This document shows, piece by piece, positions 6,098 through 13,735 of a stretch of 19,220 nucleotides of DNA. The position numbers and the translations under genes are program-made. Each line of letters opens with the position of its first letter. Position 1 is the stretch's first letter. Source of the stretch: CAYJEQ01 sp964369235 (GTDB taxonomy: Bacteria; Bacillota; Clostridia; Oscillospirales; Ruminococcaceae); NCBI GenBank assembly GCA_964369235.1, contig CAYJEQ010000050.1, positions 1 through 19,220 on the forward strand. Direction: 5' to 3'. The notes under the pieces were generated by a model that saw nothing but the letters and a program-made list of their open reading frames with translations, was not told the DNA's origin and did not search any database.

Positions 6098-6879
6098 AAC
6101 TAGAAAATTTAAATATTACCTTTAATAGAGGAACAGTAGATGAAAGACAAGCACTAGATGATTTTACTTTACAGGTGAATAAAGGGGACTTTATTACTAT
6201 ACTAGGATCTAATGGTGCAGGTAAGTCAACACTTTTTTCAGCAATAGCTGGAGGGTATAATATAGATAGTGGTAAAATATTTATAGATGAAGTAGAGGTT
6301 ACAAAACTGCCAGAGCATAAACGAGCAAGGGATATAGGCAGACTATTTCAGGATCCATTAGCAGGTACAGCACCTAATATGACTGTAGCTGAAAATCTTC
6401 TCCTAGCATATAATAGAGGAAGTAAAAGGTCATTATTTAGTGGTATTAATAAGAAAGCCTTAGAGCTTTTTAGGGACTCTTTAAAAGATTTACACTTAGG
6501 GTTAGAGGATAGACTAGACACACCTATGGGGTTATTGTCAGGAGGGCAGAGGCAGGCAGTAACACTTATTATGTCAACAATAGTCACCCCTAAAATACTA
6601 CTGTTAGATGAGCATACAGCAGCACTTGATCCAGCAACATCAGAAAAAGTAATGGATATTACTAAAAAGATTGTAGAGGATAGGGGAATCACAACACTAA
6701 TGATAACCCATAATATAAACTCAGCCCTAACTAGTGGCAATAGGACTATCTTAATGTCAAAGGGGAAGATTTTATTAGATATGGATGTCCGTCAGCGACA
6801 GGAGATGACTATACCTAAATTAATTTCAAAATATGAAGGTAATAATGACGCCTTAGGAGATACTATGCTATTTGCATAG
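6091..6879 (+). CDS. trpZ: Tryptophan-type ABC importer, ATPase
   Basis: A 262-residue nucleotide-binding subunit that powers the TrpXY importer on the inner face of the membrane. Walker A is GSNGAGKST (39-47), the Q-loop is at LFQDP (86-90), the signature LSGGQRQ begins at 149, Walker B with the following acidic residue is ILLLDEH (169-175), and the H-loop is MITHN. Histidine directly after the Walker B glutamate, where most importers have proline, is in my recollection normal for this subfamily. The start ATG overlaps the trpY stop by 7 bases. No clear terminator follows in the 150-base AT-rich gap before the next gene, so some read-through is possible, although that gene has its own ribosome site. 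Confidence 0.93.
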   Translation: MLKLENLNITFNRGTVDERQALDDFTLQVNKGDFITILGSNGAGKSTLFSAIAGGYNIDSGKIFIDEVEVTKLPEHKRARDIGRLFQDPLAGTAPNMTVAENLLLAYNRGSKRSLFSGINKKALELFRDSLKDLHLGLEDRLDTPMGLLSGGQRQAVTLIMSTIVTPKILLLDEHTAALDPATSEKVMDITKKIVEDRGITTLMITHNINSALTSGNRTILMSKGKILLDMDVRQRQEMTIPKLISKYEGNNDALGDTMLFA

Positions 6880-7032
6880 AAAAGTGTTATATAATTACTA
6901 TGATATATAGAAAAAAACTACATAATTCTTTAATTTTTTATTAAATATTACACTGTGTTTTTCTGGGGTAATATGGTAAAATATTAATATTGTTAAAAAA
7001 AGCAATAAATGAATTGAAAGAAGGATTAGGTT

Positions 7033-7818
7033 TTGGATTACATAGTGAATTTTCTAATAGCATTTTTAGCAACATGTATTGGAGCAATGACTGGTGTAGG
7101 TGGGGGAGTAATAATAAAGCCCGTTATGGATTTAGTAGGAACATTTGATGCTGGTAGCATTGGGGTTTTATCTTCTATTACGGTTTTTGCAATGGCAATT
7201 TCCTCATGTATTAAGCAGTTTATGGCAAAAACAAAGATTGATATGAAGATTGCTGTAGCTCTGGCAATAGGTTCTCTAATTGGTGGGAATATTGGTCAGC
7301 AGATACTTACTATGATATCTTCTCAGATAGACCCTAAACTTGTAACTTCAGTGCAAAACTGCCTACTAGCCCTTGTAATTCTAATGGTATACATCTATAT
7401 GCAGAAGAAAGATTCTATAAAATCTTTAGGTTTAACTAGTGTGCCACTTATATTTGTATCAGGGGTATTACTAGGTACAATGTCTGCATTTTTAGGCATA
7501 GGTGGGGGCCCGATAAATGTTGCTGTAATAATATTTGCCTTTGGTTTAACAGGTAAGGAAGCAGCTGTTTATTCAGTAGTAGCAATACTATTCTCCCAGT
7601 TCTCTAAGTTGGCTTTAATCGGTCTAACAACAGGCTATAGTGAGTATAATCTAACAGTAGCCCCTGTAATGATAGTAGCAGGTATCGTAGGTGGATTAAT
7701 CGGATCTAAATACAATAAAAAACTAGATAGCAAGACTATAGAAAAATGCTTTAGCATTGTACAGATATTTATAATACTAACAGCTGTGCTAAATATTGCT
7801 AGAGGATTTATGGGGTAA
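7033..7818 (+). CDS. TauE/SafE-family sulfite/anion exporter-like permease
   Basis: A 261-residue membrane protein of the TauE/SafE (DUF81) family. Members have about eight transmembrane helices arranged as two homologous halves; each half has a glycine-rich motif, here MTGVGGGVIIKP near residue 20 and LGIGGGPINVAV near 156. Some relatives move sulfite, sulfoacetate or other sulfur-containing organic anions, but the substrate here is unknown. The start is TTG at 7033: no ATG or GTG fits better, and AAGAAGG sits about 9 bases upstream. The 153 bases between trpZ and this gene are AT-rich, and an ATATTAC...GTAATAT inverted pair there may mark a promoter region, but no convincing -35/-10 pair was found. 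A terminator follows. Confidence 0.88.
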   Translation: MDYIVNFLIAFLATCIGAMTGVGGGVIIKPVMDLVGTFDAGSIGVLSSITVFAMAISSCIKQFMAKTKIDMKIAVALAIGSLIGGNIGQQILTMISSQIDPKLVTSVQNCLLALVILMVYIYMQKKDSIKSLGLTSVPLIFVSGVLLGTMSAFLGIGGGPINVAVIIFAFGLTGKEAAVYSVVAILFSQFSKLALIGLTTGYSEYNLTVAPVMIVAGIVGGLIGSKYNKKLDSKTIEKCFSIVQIFIILTAVLNIARGFMG

Positions 7819-7834
7819 AATATAATTTATAATT

Positions 7835-7868
7835 AAAGGGGATATGTAGATATCTCCTTTTTTATTTT
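7835..7868 (+). terminator. Intrinsic terminator of the TauE/SafE gene
   Basis: AAAGGGGATAT (7835-7845) pairs with ATATCTCCTTT (7850-7860), with one G-U pair, around GTAG, followed by TTTATTTT. It lies 16 bases beyond the stop codon. The stretch from there to about 8085 is very AT-rich and I see no gene or clear site in it. Confidence 0.88.
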
Positions 7869-8089
7869 AGATAGATTAGCCTTATATAGATAAGCTAGTT
7901 TAATTAAGAAGATTTTCATAGTATCATCAATAATATAATGAGATAAATAAAGATTTTGTTATAATAATTTAACAAATAGATAAAAATTAAACAAAGTACA
8001 TAGTTTTTTTATATAATGGGTGTAGATATTTGTTTTATGTAATAAAATAGCAGTTTTTTGTGTAAATAGTAGAAATTATAGGTGAAGTA

Positions 8090-8098
8090 TGGTATAAT
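8090..8098 (+). promoter_or_regulatory. Extended -10 promoter for the 8105-8290 leader
   Basis: TGGTATAAT (8090-8098) is an extended -10 element. The -35 region at 8070-8075 (TAGAAA) is weak, which extended -10 promoters tolerate. The predicted transcript start, near 8105, coincides with the foot of the first leader hairpin. Confidence 0.55.
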
Positions 8099-8104
8099 AA
8101 ACAC

Positions 8105-8290
8105 AATATAGCACCAGTTATAATTTAACTAACAGGTGTTTACTATATAACCTAAAGCTGTGCTTTAGGATGTATGCCCACTTTTGCGCACTGTAGTGGC
8201 AACCAAAAGTGATGGCTAATTATATCAAGAAAAATAGGATATTCTACCCGATTTGTAAGAAAATGTATAATTGACTTAAGGGGTGATAAT
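8105..8290 (+). promoter_or_regulatory. Unrecognised structured leader with three hairpins
   Basis: Three stem-loops follow one another. The first is ATATAG-CACC (8106-8115) with GGTG (8135-8138) and CTATAT (8143-8148), plus inner AGTT/AACT. The second is CCTAAAGC (8151-8158) with GCTTTAGG (8162-8169). The third is GCC-CACTTTTG (8176-8186) with CAAAAGTG (8204-8211) and GGC (8214-8216), enclosing CACT/AGTG. None is followed by a T-run, so it is not a simple attenuator. I compared it from memory with the FMN, TPP, SAM, purine, glycine, lysine, cobalamin, c-di-GMP, fluoride and T-box consensus and found no match. It could be a novel cis-regulatory RNA, a separate small RNA, or a hairpin repeat. 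Confidence 0.5.
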
Positions 8291-9076
8291 ATGCCAGCTA
8301 CATGTGCTCATTACAGCTTTTCAGTAGATGTTTATAAGGAATTATCCAACAGAACAAAAGATATAATAAAAGAAAATAAAAACTATTTTGTGTTAGGGGC
8401 ACAGGGGCCAGATTTATTATTCTACTATAGCCCTATTAAAGATAATCCGATATATAAACTAGGTAGTGATTTGCACCGTCAGTCATTTTATGTATTTTTA
8501 GATAATTTGATTAATTCTAAGGAATTAGAGCAACCAAATAAGCTAGTATATATATTAGGTTGTTGTTGCCATTTTATATTAGATAGAAATACCCATCCAT
8601 ATATATACAGACTAACAGGTCAGGATAGTGTGGCACATGCAGCGCTAGAAACTGACTTTGAACAGTATGTAATTGATAGTAAAAATATGAGCAGACAGCG
8701 AAAAAACTATACTGCTGATATTGAGGATTACAAAGCCTTAGGGGATATATATGGAGTAGAGGAGCATTACATTAAAAAAAGCGTGAAGAATTTTCCATTA
8801 ATAATGATATTACTGGAAAAATATAAAGCAATAGATTTTTTAGAGAATAGATTTAATTCTAGCAAACTATTTTCTAGGTTATCTATTAATAAGCCTGTAG
8901 AATATAATGTGGAGCTTAAAGTTTTAAAATCCATTTACAATAATTCTATAGCTGAGGCAGCGAAACTCATAGAAGAAGTATTTAGCGCTGCAGAAAAAAA
9001 CACCCCACTGCCTAGCTGGTTAAATTATAATTTTCTAGGGGAAAAAATAGAAACTAAACAAGCTAAAAGCAGTTAA
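8291..9076 (+). CDS. Zinc-dependent phospholipase C-family protein
   Basis: A 261-residue protein of the zinc-dependent phospholipase C fold (PF00882 type). Potential metal ligands are H7 in CAHYSF, D41 in GAQGPDLLFYY, H62 in LHRQSF, and H94, D98 and H102 in CHFILDRNTHPYIY. H116, E120 and D122 in AHAALETDFEQY follow. These match the ordered His/Asp pattern that binds a tri-zinc centre in the family. Unlike secreted clostridial alpha-toxin, there is no signal peptide and no C-terminal lipid-binding domain, so this is probably a cytoplasmic housekeeping relative whose substrate is unknown. AAGGGGTG lies at a good distance before ATG. The AIM24-family gene follows after 64 bases, without an obvious terminator, so the two may be co-transcribed. 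A long structured leader precedes it. Confidence 0.87.
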   Translation: MPATCAHYSFSVDVYKELSNRTKDIIKENKNYFVLGAQGPDLLFYYSPIKDNPIYKLGSDLHRQSFYVFLDNLINSKELEQPNKLVYILGCCCHFILDRNTHPYIYRLTGQDSVAHAALETDFEQYVIDSKNMSRQRKNYTADIEDYKALGDIYGVEEHYIKKSVKNFPLIMILLEKYKAIDFLENRFNSSKLFSRLSINKPVEYNVELKVLKSIYNNSIAEAAKLIEEVFSAAEKNTPLPSWLNYNFLGEKIETKQAKSS

Positions 9077-9140
9077 CTAATTTAATGAATTTTTGATTAG
9101 TAGAGCTGATTTAATAAACAAACAAAGAGGAGAAAGTATT

Positions 9141-9821
9141 ATGAATTACAACATCGTAGGAGAACCATTACCAGTGGTAATCTGCAATCTAGAACCAGGG
9201 GAAACAATGATTACAGAAAGTGGCGCAATGGCATGGATGTCTCCAAATATGAAGATGGAAACTACTAGTAATGGTGGTGTAGGTAAAGCTCTAGGAAGAA
9301 TGTTCTCTGGGGAAAACCTATTTCAGAATCGCTATACAGCAACAGGTGGCCCTGGTATGATATCCTTTGCAAGCAGCTTCCCAGGCTCTATTCGTGCTAT
9401 TGAAGTAACACCAGGCAAGTCTGTTATTATGCAGAAATCTGCATTTCTAGCAGGTACATCTGGTATTGAGCTTTCTATGCACTTCCAGAAAAAACTAGGT
9501 GCTGGTTTCTTTGGTGGTGAAGGTTTCATCATGCAAAAAGCAAGTGGTAGCGGTACAGTATTTATCGAAATTGATGGTTTTGGTGTAGAGTATGATCTAG
9601 CAGCAGGACAGAGCATGGTAGTAGATACAGGTTACCTAGCACTAATGGAGGAAAGCTGTTCCATCTCTGTTGAAACAGTTCCAGGTGTTAAGAATATGAT
9701 ATTTGGTGGCGAAGGAATCTTTAACACAGTAGTAACAGGCCCAGGTAAAATCGTACTACAGACAGCACCAATTATCGGTATGGCTAATGCACTACGCCCA
9801 TACTTCCCAACATCTAAATAA
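9141..9821 (+). CDS. AIM24/TIGR00266-family protein
   Basis: A 226-residue beta-rich protein of the AIM24 family (TIGR00266), widespread in bacteria and related to a yeast mitochondrial protein; its biochemical role is not established. Diagnostic segments are LEPGETMITESGAMAWMSPNMKMET near the N-terminus, GENLFQNRYTATGGPG, MQKSAFLAGT, and the paired GFFGGEGFIMQKASGSG and GGEGIFNTVVTGPGKIVLQT near the C-terminus. The frame is open from 9093, but ATG at 9141 has AGAGGAGAAA just upstream and gives the usual family N-terminus, so it is the chosen start. Ten of its twelve leucine codons are CTA, which resembles tuf and suggests strong expression. It ends in a gap that contains a hairpin repeat and a bidirectional terminator. 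Confidence 0.92.
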   Translation: MNYNIVGEPLPVVICNLEPGETMITESGAMAWMSPNMKMETTSNGGVGKALGRMFSGENLFQNRYTATGGPGMISFASSFPGSIRAIEVTPGKSVIMQKSAFLAGTSGIELSMHFQKKLGAGFFGGEGFIMQKASGSGTVFIEIDGFGVEYDLAAGQSMVVDTGYLALMEESCSISVETVPGVKNMIFGGEGIFNTVVTGPGKIVLQTAPIIGMANALRPYFPTSK

Positions 9822-9877
9822 TATTACATAAATGGTTATAAGCTAATTGTGGGGTAGATTACCCTAACTTTTGAGGT

Positions 9878-9940
9878 TATATATCAATTGTTGAGGTGTC
9901 TTCCATCGCCGACGGCGAGGGAAGGCACCTCATATAATTT
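9878..9940. repeat. GC-rich hairpin repeat
   Basis: TGAGGTGTCTTCC (9892-9904) pairs with GGAAGGCACCTCA (9920-9932), with one G-U pair, and encloses a further perfect CGCC-GAC-GGCG stem-loop (9907-9917). The edges, ATATATCAATTGTT on the left and ATATAATTT on the right, recur around 281-299 and 361-414. Just upstream, AATTGTGGGGTA-GAT-TACCC (9845-9863) looks like a shorter relative. GC content is well above that of its surroundings. The size, foldback and imperfect terminal inverted repeats resemble REP- or MITE-type elements. Confidence 0.65.
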
Positions 9941-9984
9941 CACCCCAACATTTGGTAAAGAGCCACTTTTGACTAAAAGCAAAG

Positions 9985-10027
9985 AAAACTCAGTATAATC
10001 TGCATAGCAGACTGTACTGAGTTTTTT
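9985..10027. terminator. Bidirectional terminator between the AIM24-family gene and livF
   Basis: AAAACTCAGTA (9985-9995) pairs with TACTGAGTTTT (10015-10025), and an inner TCTGC/GCAGA stem closes on a short loop. T-runs are present on both strands, so it can end transcription of both convergent units. Confidence 0.9.
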
Positions 10028-10053
10028 AAATATCTATAGAATATAGTTTATTC

Positions 10054-10761
10054 TTATGCACCTAGATAAGCTTTTTTAATAGCATCATCTTCTAATAGGT
10101 CACTGGCATTACCAGATTTAACGATTTTGCCTGTTTCCAGTACATAGGCTCTATCAGAGATTGATAGGGCTCTTTTAGCATTCTGCTCAACTAGAAGGAC
10201 TGTAACACCAGTTTGATTAACGGATTTAATAATCTCAAAAATCTCCTTAACAAGCAGGGGAGCAAGCCCCATAGAAGGCTCATCAAGAATTAATATCTTA
10301 GGTCTGGACATTAAAGCTCTACCCATGGCAAGCATCTGCTGTTCGCCACCAGAAAGAGTGCCAGCTAGCTGTCTGCTACGCTCTTTAAGTCTTGGAAATC
10401 GATCAAAAACCATATCTCTGTCAGCTTTGATATTCTCAGCTGTGTCCTTTATAGTATAAGCACCCATCTGTAAGTTTTCCCATACAGTAAGATTGGAGAA
10501 TACTCTTCGTCCTTCTGGGACCTGTGCTACGCCTAATCTTAGTATTTTATGGGCTTCGGTTTTAAGTAGATCACTACCTAAGAAATCAATACTACCACTT
10601 TTTGGCTTTAATAGACCTGAAATAGTCTGTAAAGTTGTGGTTTTCCCAGCACCATTTGCACCGATTAGGGATACGATTTCCCCTTCGTTTACCTCAATAG
10701 ATATATCTTTTATGGCATGGATTTTTCCATAGTATACATTTAAGTTTTCTACTTTTAACAT
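10054..10761 (-). CDS. livF: Branched-chain amino acid ABC importer ATPase LivF
   Basis: A 235-residue ATPase, one of two different nucleotide-binding subunits of the high-affinity Leu/Ile/Val (HAAT) importer. Walker A is GANGAGKT (34-41), the Q-loop lies in QVPEGRRVF, which is highly typical of LivF, the signature is LSGGEQQMLAMGRAL, and Walker B with D-loop is ILILDEPSMGLAP. The H-loop histidine of most ABC proteins is replaced by Q in LLVEQN, as is normal in LivF. It is the last gene of the operon, 19 bases after livG, with GAAAGGA before ATG, and is followed by a bidirectional terminator. Confidence 0.96.
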   Translation of the reverse strand: MLKVENLNVYYGKIHAIKDISIEVNEGEIVSLIGANGAGKTTTLQTISGLLKPKSGSIDFLGSDLLKTEAHKILRLGVAQVPEGRRVFSNLTVWENLQMGAYTIKDTAENIKADRDMVFDRFPRLKERSRQLAGTLSGGEQQMLAMGRALMSRPKILILDEPSMGLAPLLVKEIFEIIKSVNQTGVTVLLVEQNAKRALSISDRAYVLETGKIVKSGNASDLLEDDAIKKAYLGA

Positions 10762-10780
10762 ATGTAAATTCCTTTCTGAC

Positions 10781-11539
10781 CTATTCCCCTAGATATGCAG
10801 TAATTACTTCTGGATTATTAATAACTGTGGTAGGCTCTCCAGTAGCAAGAATTCTGCCGTAGTTTAGCACTGTTAGATGCTCACAAACACCAAGAACAAG
10901 GTTCATATCATGCTCTATTAAAAGCACAGATAATTTATATTCACGACAGATAAACTGTATCATATCCATAAGCTCTTTGGTTTCGGTAGGGTTCATACCA
11001 GCTGCTGGCTCATCTAGAAGAATAACCTTAGGATTAGTTGCAAGGGCACGAGCTATTTCTAGCTTTCTCTGCATACCATATGGAAGGTTACCAGCTTTAA
11101 ACTGATGCAAAGTGTCCATACCAAAAACCTTTAGTATTTCAAGAGCTTTTTCGGTCATCTCTGCTTCTTTTTTATAATAGGAAGGCAGTCTTAAAGCGCC
11201 AGAGAATATAGAGTATCCCACCTGATTATGAAGGGCTGTTTTAACATTATCTAGTACAGTCATTTTATTAAATAATCTAATATTCTGAAATGTTCTAGAT
11301 ACGCCACTTTTACAGATTTCAGCAGGGGATTTACCAACTAGATTAACACCATCTAATAATATCTCACCGTCAGTAGGCTTATATACCCCGGTAAGTAGAT
11401 TAAAAACAGTTGTTTTTCCAGCACCATTTGGGCCGATTAGTCCATGTAGGCGACCTTCTTCGATAGATATTTCAAAACCATCAACAGCACGAAGACCACC
11501 AAAGGAAATACCAAGATTATTTACCTGTAGTTGTGCCAT
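10781..11539 (-). CDS. livG: Branched-chain amino acid ABC importer ATPase LivG
   Basis: A 252-residue ATPase that pairs with LivF on the cytoplasmic side of the LivHM permease. Walker A is GPNGAGKT (36-43). The segment GVSRTFQNIRLF carries the Q-loop, the family-specific signature is LPYGMQRKLEIARAL rather than LSGGQ, Walker B is VILLDEPAAGMNP, and the H-loop is LLIEHDM. The atypical signature is a normal LivG trait. Its ATG overlaps the livM stop codon by one base (TAATG), which implies translational coupling. Confidence 0.96.
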   Translation of the reverse strand: MAQLQVNNLGISFGGLRAVDGFEISIEEGRLHGLIGPNGAGKTTVFNLLTGVYKPTDGEILLDGVNLVGKSPAEICKSGVSRTFQNIRLFNKMTVLDNVKTALHNQVGYSIFSGALRLPSYYKKEAEMTEKALEILKVFGMDTLHQFKAGNLPYGMQRKLEIARALATNPKVILLDEPAAGMNPTETKELMDMIQFICREYKLSVLLIEHDMNLVLGVCEHLTVLNYGRILATGEPTTVINNPEVITAYLGE

Positions 11540-12543
11540 TATAGTTCACCTACCTTTTCTTCTTTAAGGATTTTCTTAAATATTGCTGTTTCAAGGATTT
11601 TATCCTTAGATTTAGACTGATTAAATAGCATAATAGCAATCAGAATAATTGCATAGAATAACATCCTAAAGTCAGCAGCATCTCTCAGTAACTCAGGAAG
11701 TACAGTAATTAGAGCAGCAGCAATAATAGAGCCTCTAATGCTACCCATACCACCTAGTACAACGAATACAAGTATCTCGATAGATTTATTGTAGTCAAAG
11801 GTTGTAGGCTTAAGTATACCTACATTATGAGCATATAAAACACCAGCAACACCAGCAAAAAATGCAGATATTACAAAAGCAATAATCTTGTATCTACTAA
11901 CATTAATACCGATAGAGGAAGCAGCAATAGTATTATCACGAATAGAGGTAATAGCCCTACCATGACGGGAGGAAATAATATTAGAGATAACTACTATAGT
12001 AATTACTGTAATAACAAATACTAAGGTAAAGTTAGTATAATTAGAGTATAGTGGTATCTTAGATAGGCCTTTAGCACCATTGGTAATTTCTAAGGAGTTA
12101 ATAATAGATTTTATAATTTCCCCAAATCCTAAGGTAACAATAGCAAGGTAGTCACCATTTAGTCTAAGAACAGGCATACCAATAATAAAGCCAAATACAG
12201 CAGCCATAATACCAGCACCAATTATAGCTATAGGAAATTCTATATATGCAGGGGCGTCCATGTTAATGGTAATTAGGGCACCTGTGTAAGCTCCAATAGA
12301 CATAAACCCAGCATGACCTAGGGAAAGTTCACCTAGAAAGCCTGTTACAAGATTAAGGGAAACAGCAAGGATAATATTAATCCCCACAGGCACTATAAGG
12401 GAGGTGAACTGTCTATTAAGTATTCCACTTGACAGTAGAAAAAATATAATACCATAACAGCAAAGTCCAATTAGAGTATTTATAAACAAAGGTTTATTTT
12501 TAATTTGTATGTTAATCATTGATTGTTTTTCCAATTTATTCAC
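11539..12543 (-). CDS. livM: Branched-chain amino acid ABC importer permease LivM
   Basis: A membrane permease of up to 334 residues, BPD_transp_2 fold, with about nine hydrophobic helices. NLVTGFLGELSLGHAGFMSIGAYTGAL and GDYLAIVTLGFGEIIK are typical LivM segments, and VLGGMGSIRGSIIGA-like sequence near the C-terminus is the ATPase contact region. The start is uncertain. The open frame begins with GTG at 12543, directly after the livH stop codon; however, the AGGTGA at that junction would itself act as a ribosome site for a TTG at 12534, and a further ATG lies at codon 9. All three give the same membrane protein. It is tightly coupled with livH and livG. Confidence 0.94.
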   Translation of the reverse strand: MNKLEKQSMINIQIKNKPLFINTLIGLCCYGIIFFLLSSGILNRQFTSLIVPVGINIILAVSLNLVTGFLGELSLGHAGFMSIGAYTGALITINMDAPAYIEFPIAIIGAGIMAAVFGFIIGMPVLRLNGDYLAIVTLGFGEIIKSIINSLEITNGAKGLSKIPLYSNYTNFTLVFVITVITIVVISNIISSRHGRAITSIRDNTIAASSIGINVSRYKIIAFVISAFFAGVAGVLYAHNVGILKPTTFDYNKSIEILVFVVLGGMGSIRGSIIAAALITVLPELLRDAADFRMLFYAIILIAIMLFNQSKSKDKILETAIFKKILKEEKVGEL

Positions 12544-13422
12544 CTACACTTTCTCGCTGCGTTTTTTACCAAGTAAACCTGATGGTCTAACTAGTAATAC
12601 AACAACTAGGATTCCAAAAACAATAGCATCGGATAGCTCGGTGGATATGTAGGCTTTAGATAGACTTTCAATAATACCAAGTATTAACCCACCAGCCATA
12701 GCACCTGGAATACTGCCAATACCACCTAGTACAGCAGCAACAAAGGCTTTAATCCCAGGTAGGGAACCCATAGTTGGGCGCAGTGTTTGGTACTGGGATA
12801 TAAATAGAATACCAGCTATTGCAGCTAAAAAAGAACCTATAGCAAATGTTAGTGATATAGTACGGTTAACATTGATACCTACAAGCTGAGCAGCTCCTTT
12901 ATCTTCAGATACAGCACGCATAGCACTACCAGCTTTTGTTTTGTTTATAAATAGTGTTAAGGATACCATACAGATAAAGGTAACTAGTAAGGTAACTATG
13001 GTAATACCAGAAATGGTAATACCCATAAAGGTAACGCTAGGGAAGTCAACTATTGACTGAAAAGGTATAGGTGTAGCATTAAATATTAATAATGCACTGC
13101 TTTGTAGGAAGAAACTTACACCGATAGCTGTAATTAATACAGCTAGAGGAGGTGCATTTCTCAGTGGTTTGTAGGCGATTTTTTCAATAGTCACACCTAA
13201 TAGGGCAGAAAGCAGTATTGTTAGGATAACTGCAATAGGTGTAGGCAGATTAAGTAGAGCTACCATAACATAGAGTATATAAGCTCCTACCATGATAATA
13301 TCACCATGGGCAAAGTTTATCATCTTAGCAATACCATATACCATGGTGTAGCCCAGTGAAATTAGGGCATAGATGCTACCAGTTCTTAGGCCATTGATTA
13401 ACTGTTCAAGTAGATTAATCAT
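12544..13422 (-). CDS. livH: Branched-chain amino acid ABC importer permease LivH
   Basis: A 292-residue membrane permease, partner of LivM. LINGLRTGSIYALISLGYTMVYGIAKMINFAHGDIIMVGAY at the N-terminus is a textbook LivH segment, and FVAAVLGGIGSIPGAMAGG near residue 230 is the EAA-like loop that contacts the ATPases. The ribosome site AGAAAGGAATG and the ATG itself form the 3' end of the repeat at 13419-13561, so the translation start of this gene is provided by a repeated element. A 312-base gap separates it from livJ, and a hairpin there may reduce read-through, so that the receptor is made in excess. Confidence 0.96.
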   Translation of the reverse strand: MINLLEQLINGLRTGSIYALISLGYTMVYGIAKMINFAHGDIIMVGAYILYVMVALLNLPTPIAVILTILLSALLGVTIEKIAYKPLRNAPPLAVLITAIGVSFFLQSSALLIFNATPIPFQSIVDFPSVTFMGITISGITIVTLLVTFICMVSLTLFINKTKAGSAMRAVSEDKGAAQLVGINVNRTISLTFAIGSFLAAIAGILFISQYQTLRPTMGSLPGIKAFVAAVLGGIGSIPGAMAGGLILGIIESLSKAYISTELSDAIVFGILVVVLLVRPSGLLGKKRSEKV

Positions 13423-13561
13423 TTATATGAACATTCCTTTCTCTTAGTTTGCAATGTTTTAGGCGATTTTGCCATTGTTAGTAAACTGGCATTGGCAAAA
13501 TTTCACTCTCTCCCAGTGAAAAGCCTCAAAACTTGCAGTTTGAAAATTTTATTTTCAAACT
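13419..13561 (-). repeat. Structured dispersed repeat, copy B, carrying the livH start
   Basis: Read on the minus strand, this block starts with the hairpin AGTTTGAAAA/TTTTCAAACT (13537-13561), then the 116-base repeat that matches 2208-2322, and ends in the ribosome site and ATG of livH. It contains TTTCACT/AGTGAAA and ATTTTGCCA/TGGCAAAAT stems. The latter shows a compensatory change relative to copy A. The junction between receptor and permease genes in trpXYZ has a related block with the same first hairpin and the same last part. Confidence 0.75.
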
Positions 13562-13640
13562 TTTAACTCATTCCGTCCATCATAACTAAAAACTAGCTAT
13601 GAATTTATATATATAATATCAAGCTAAATTATCCTATATA

Positions 13641-13683
13641 AAACAAATATGTTAGACAGGAAAATACTAATCCTGCCTAACAT
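13641..13683 (-). terminator. Hairpin after livJ, probable partial terminator
   Basis: On the minus strand, ATGTTAGGCAGGA pairs with TCCTGTCTAACAT (13683-13671 with 13661-13649; one G-U pair, which would be A-C if read on the plus strand) and is followed by a TATTTGTTTT run. It is 53 bases downstream of the livJ stop. The T-run is interrupted, so partial termination that leaves some livHMGF transcript is likely. Confidence 0.7.
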
Positions 13684-13735
13684 TTTATTTTTCTAGATAA
13701 AATTCAAACGAATATATAGTATGAAATCCAAGCTA

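Noticed and set aside
6880..7032. Promoter between trpZ and the TauE/SafE gene
   Set aside because: GGTAAAAT resembles an extended -10 box, but no acceptable -35 box lies at the right spacing and the region is too AT-rich for a confident call.
8165..8222. Fluoride riboswitch
   Set aside because: GTGATGGCTAA loosely resembles the fluoride 3' motif, but the conserved 5' GGCGATGG stem and pseudoknot partner are missing and the downstream gene is not a fluoride exporter.
9093..9140. 16-residue extension of the AIM24-family protein
   Set aside because: No ribosome site precedes 9093, whereas AGAGGAGAAA directly precedes ATG at 9141 and the extension has no family counterpart.
13419..13561. Insertion sequence remnant
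   Set aside because: The repeat has no transposase fragment and no visible target-site duplication, and its end coincides with a functional gene start, so it is reported as a structured repeat only.
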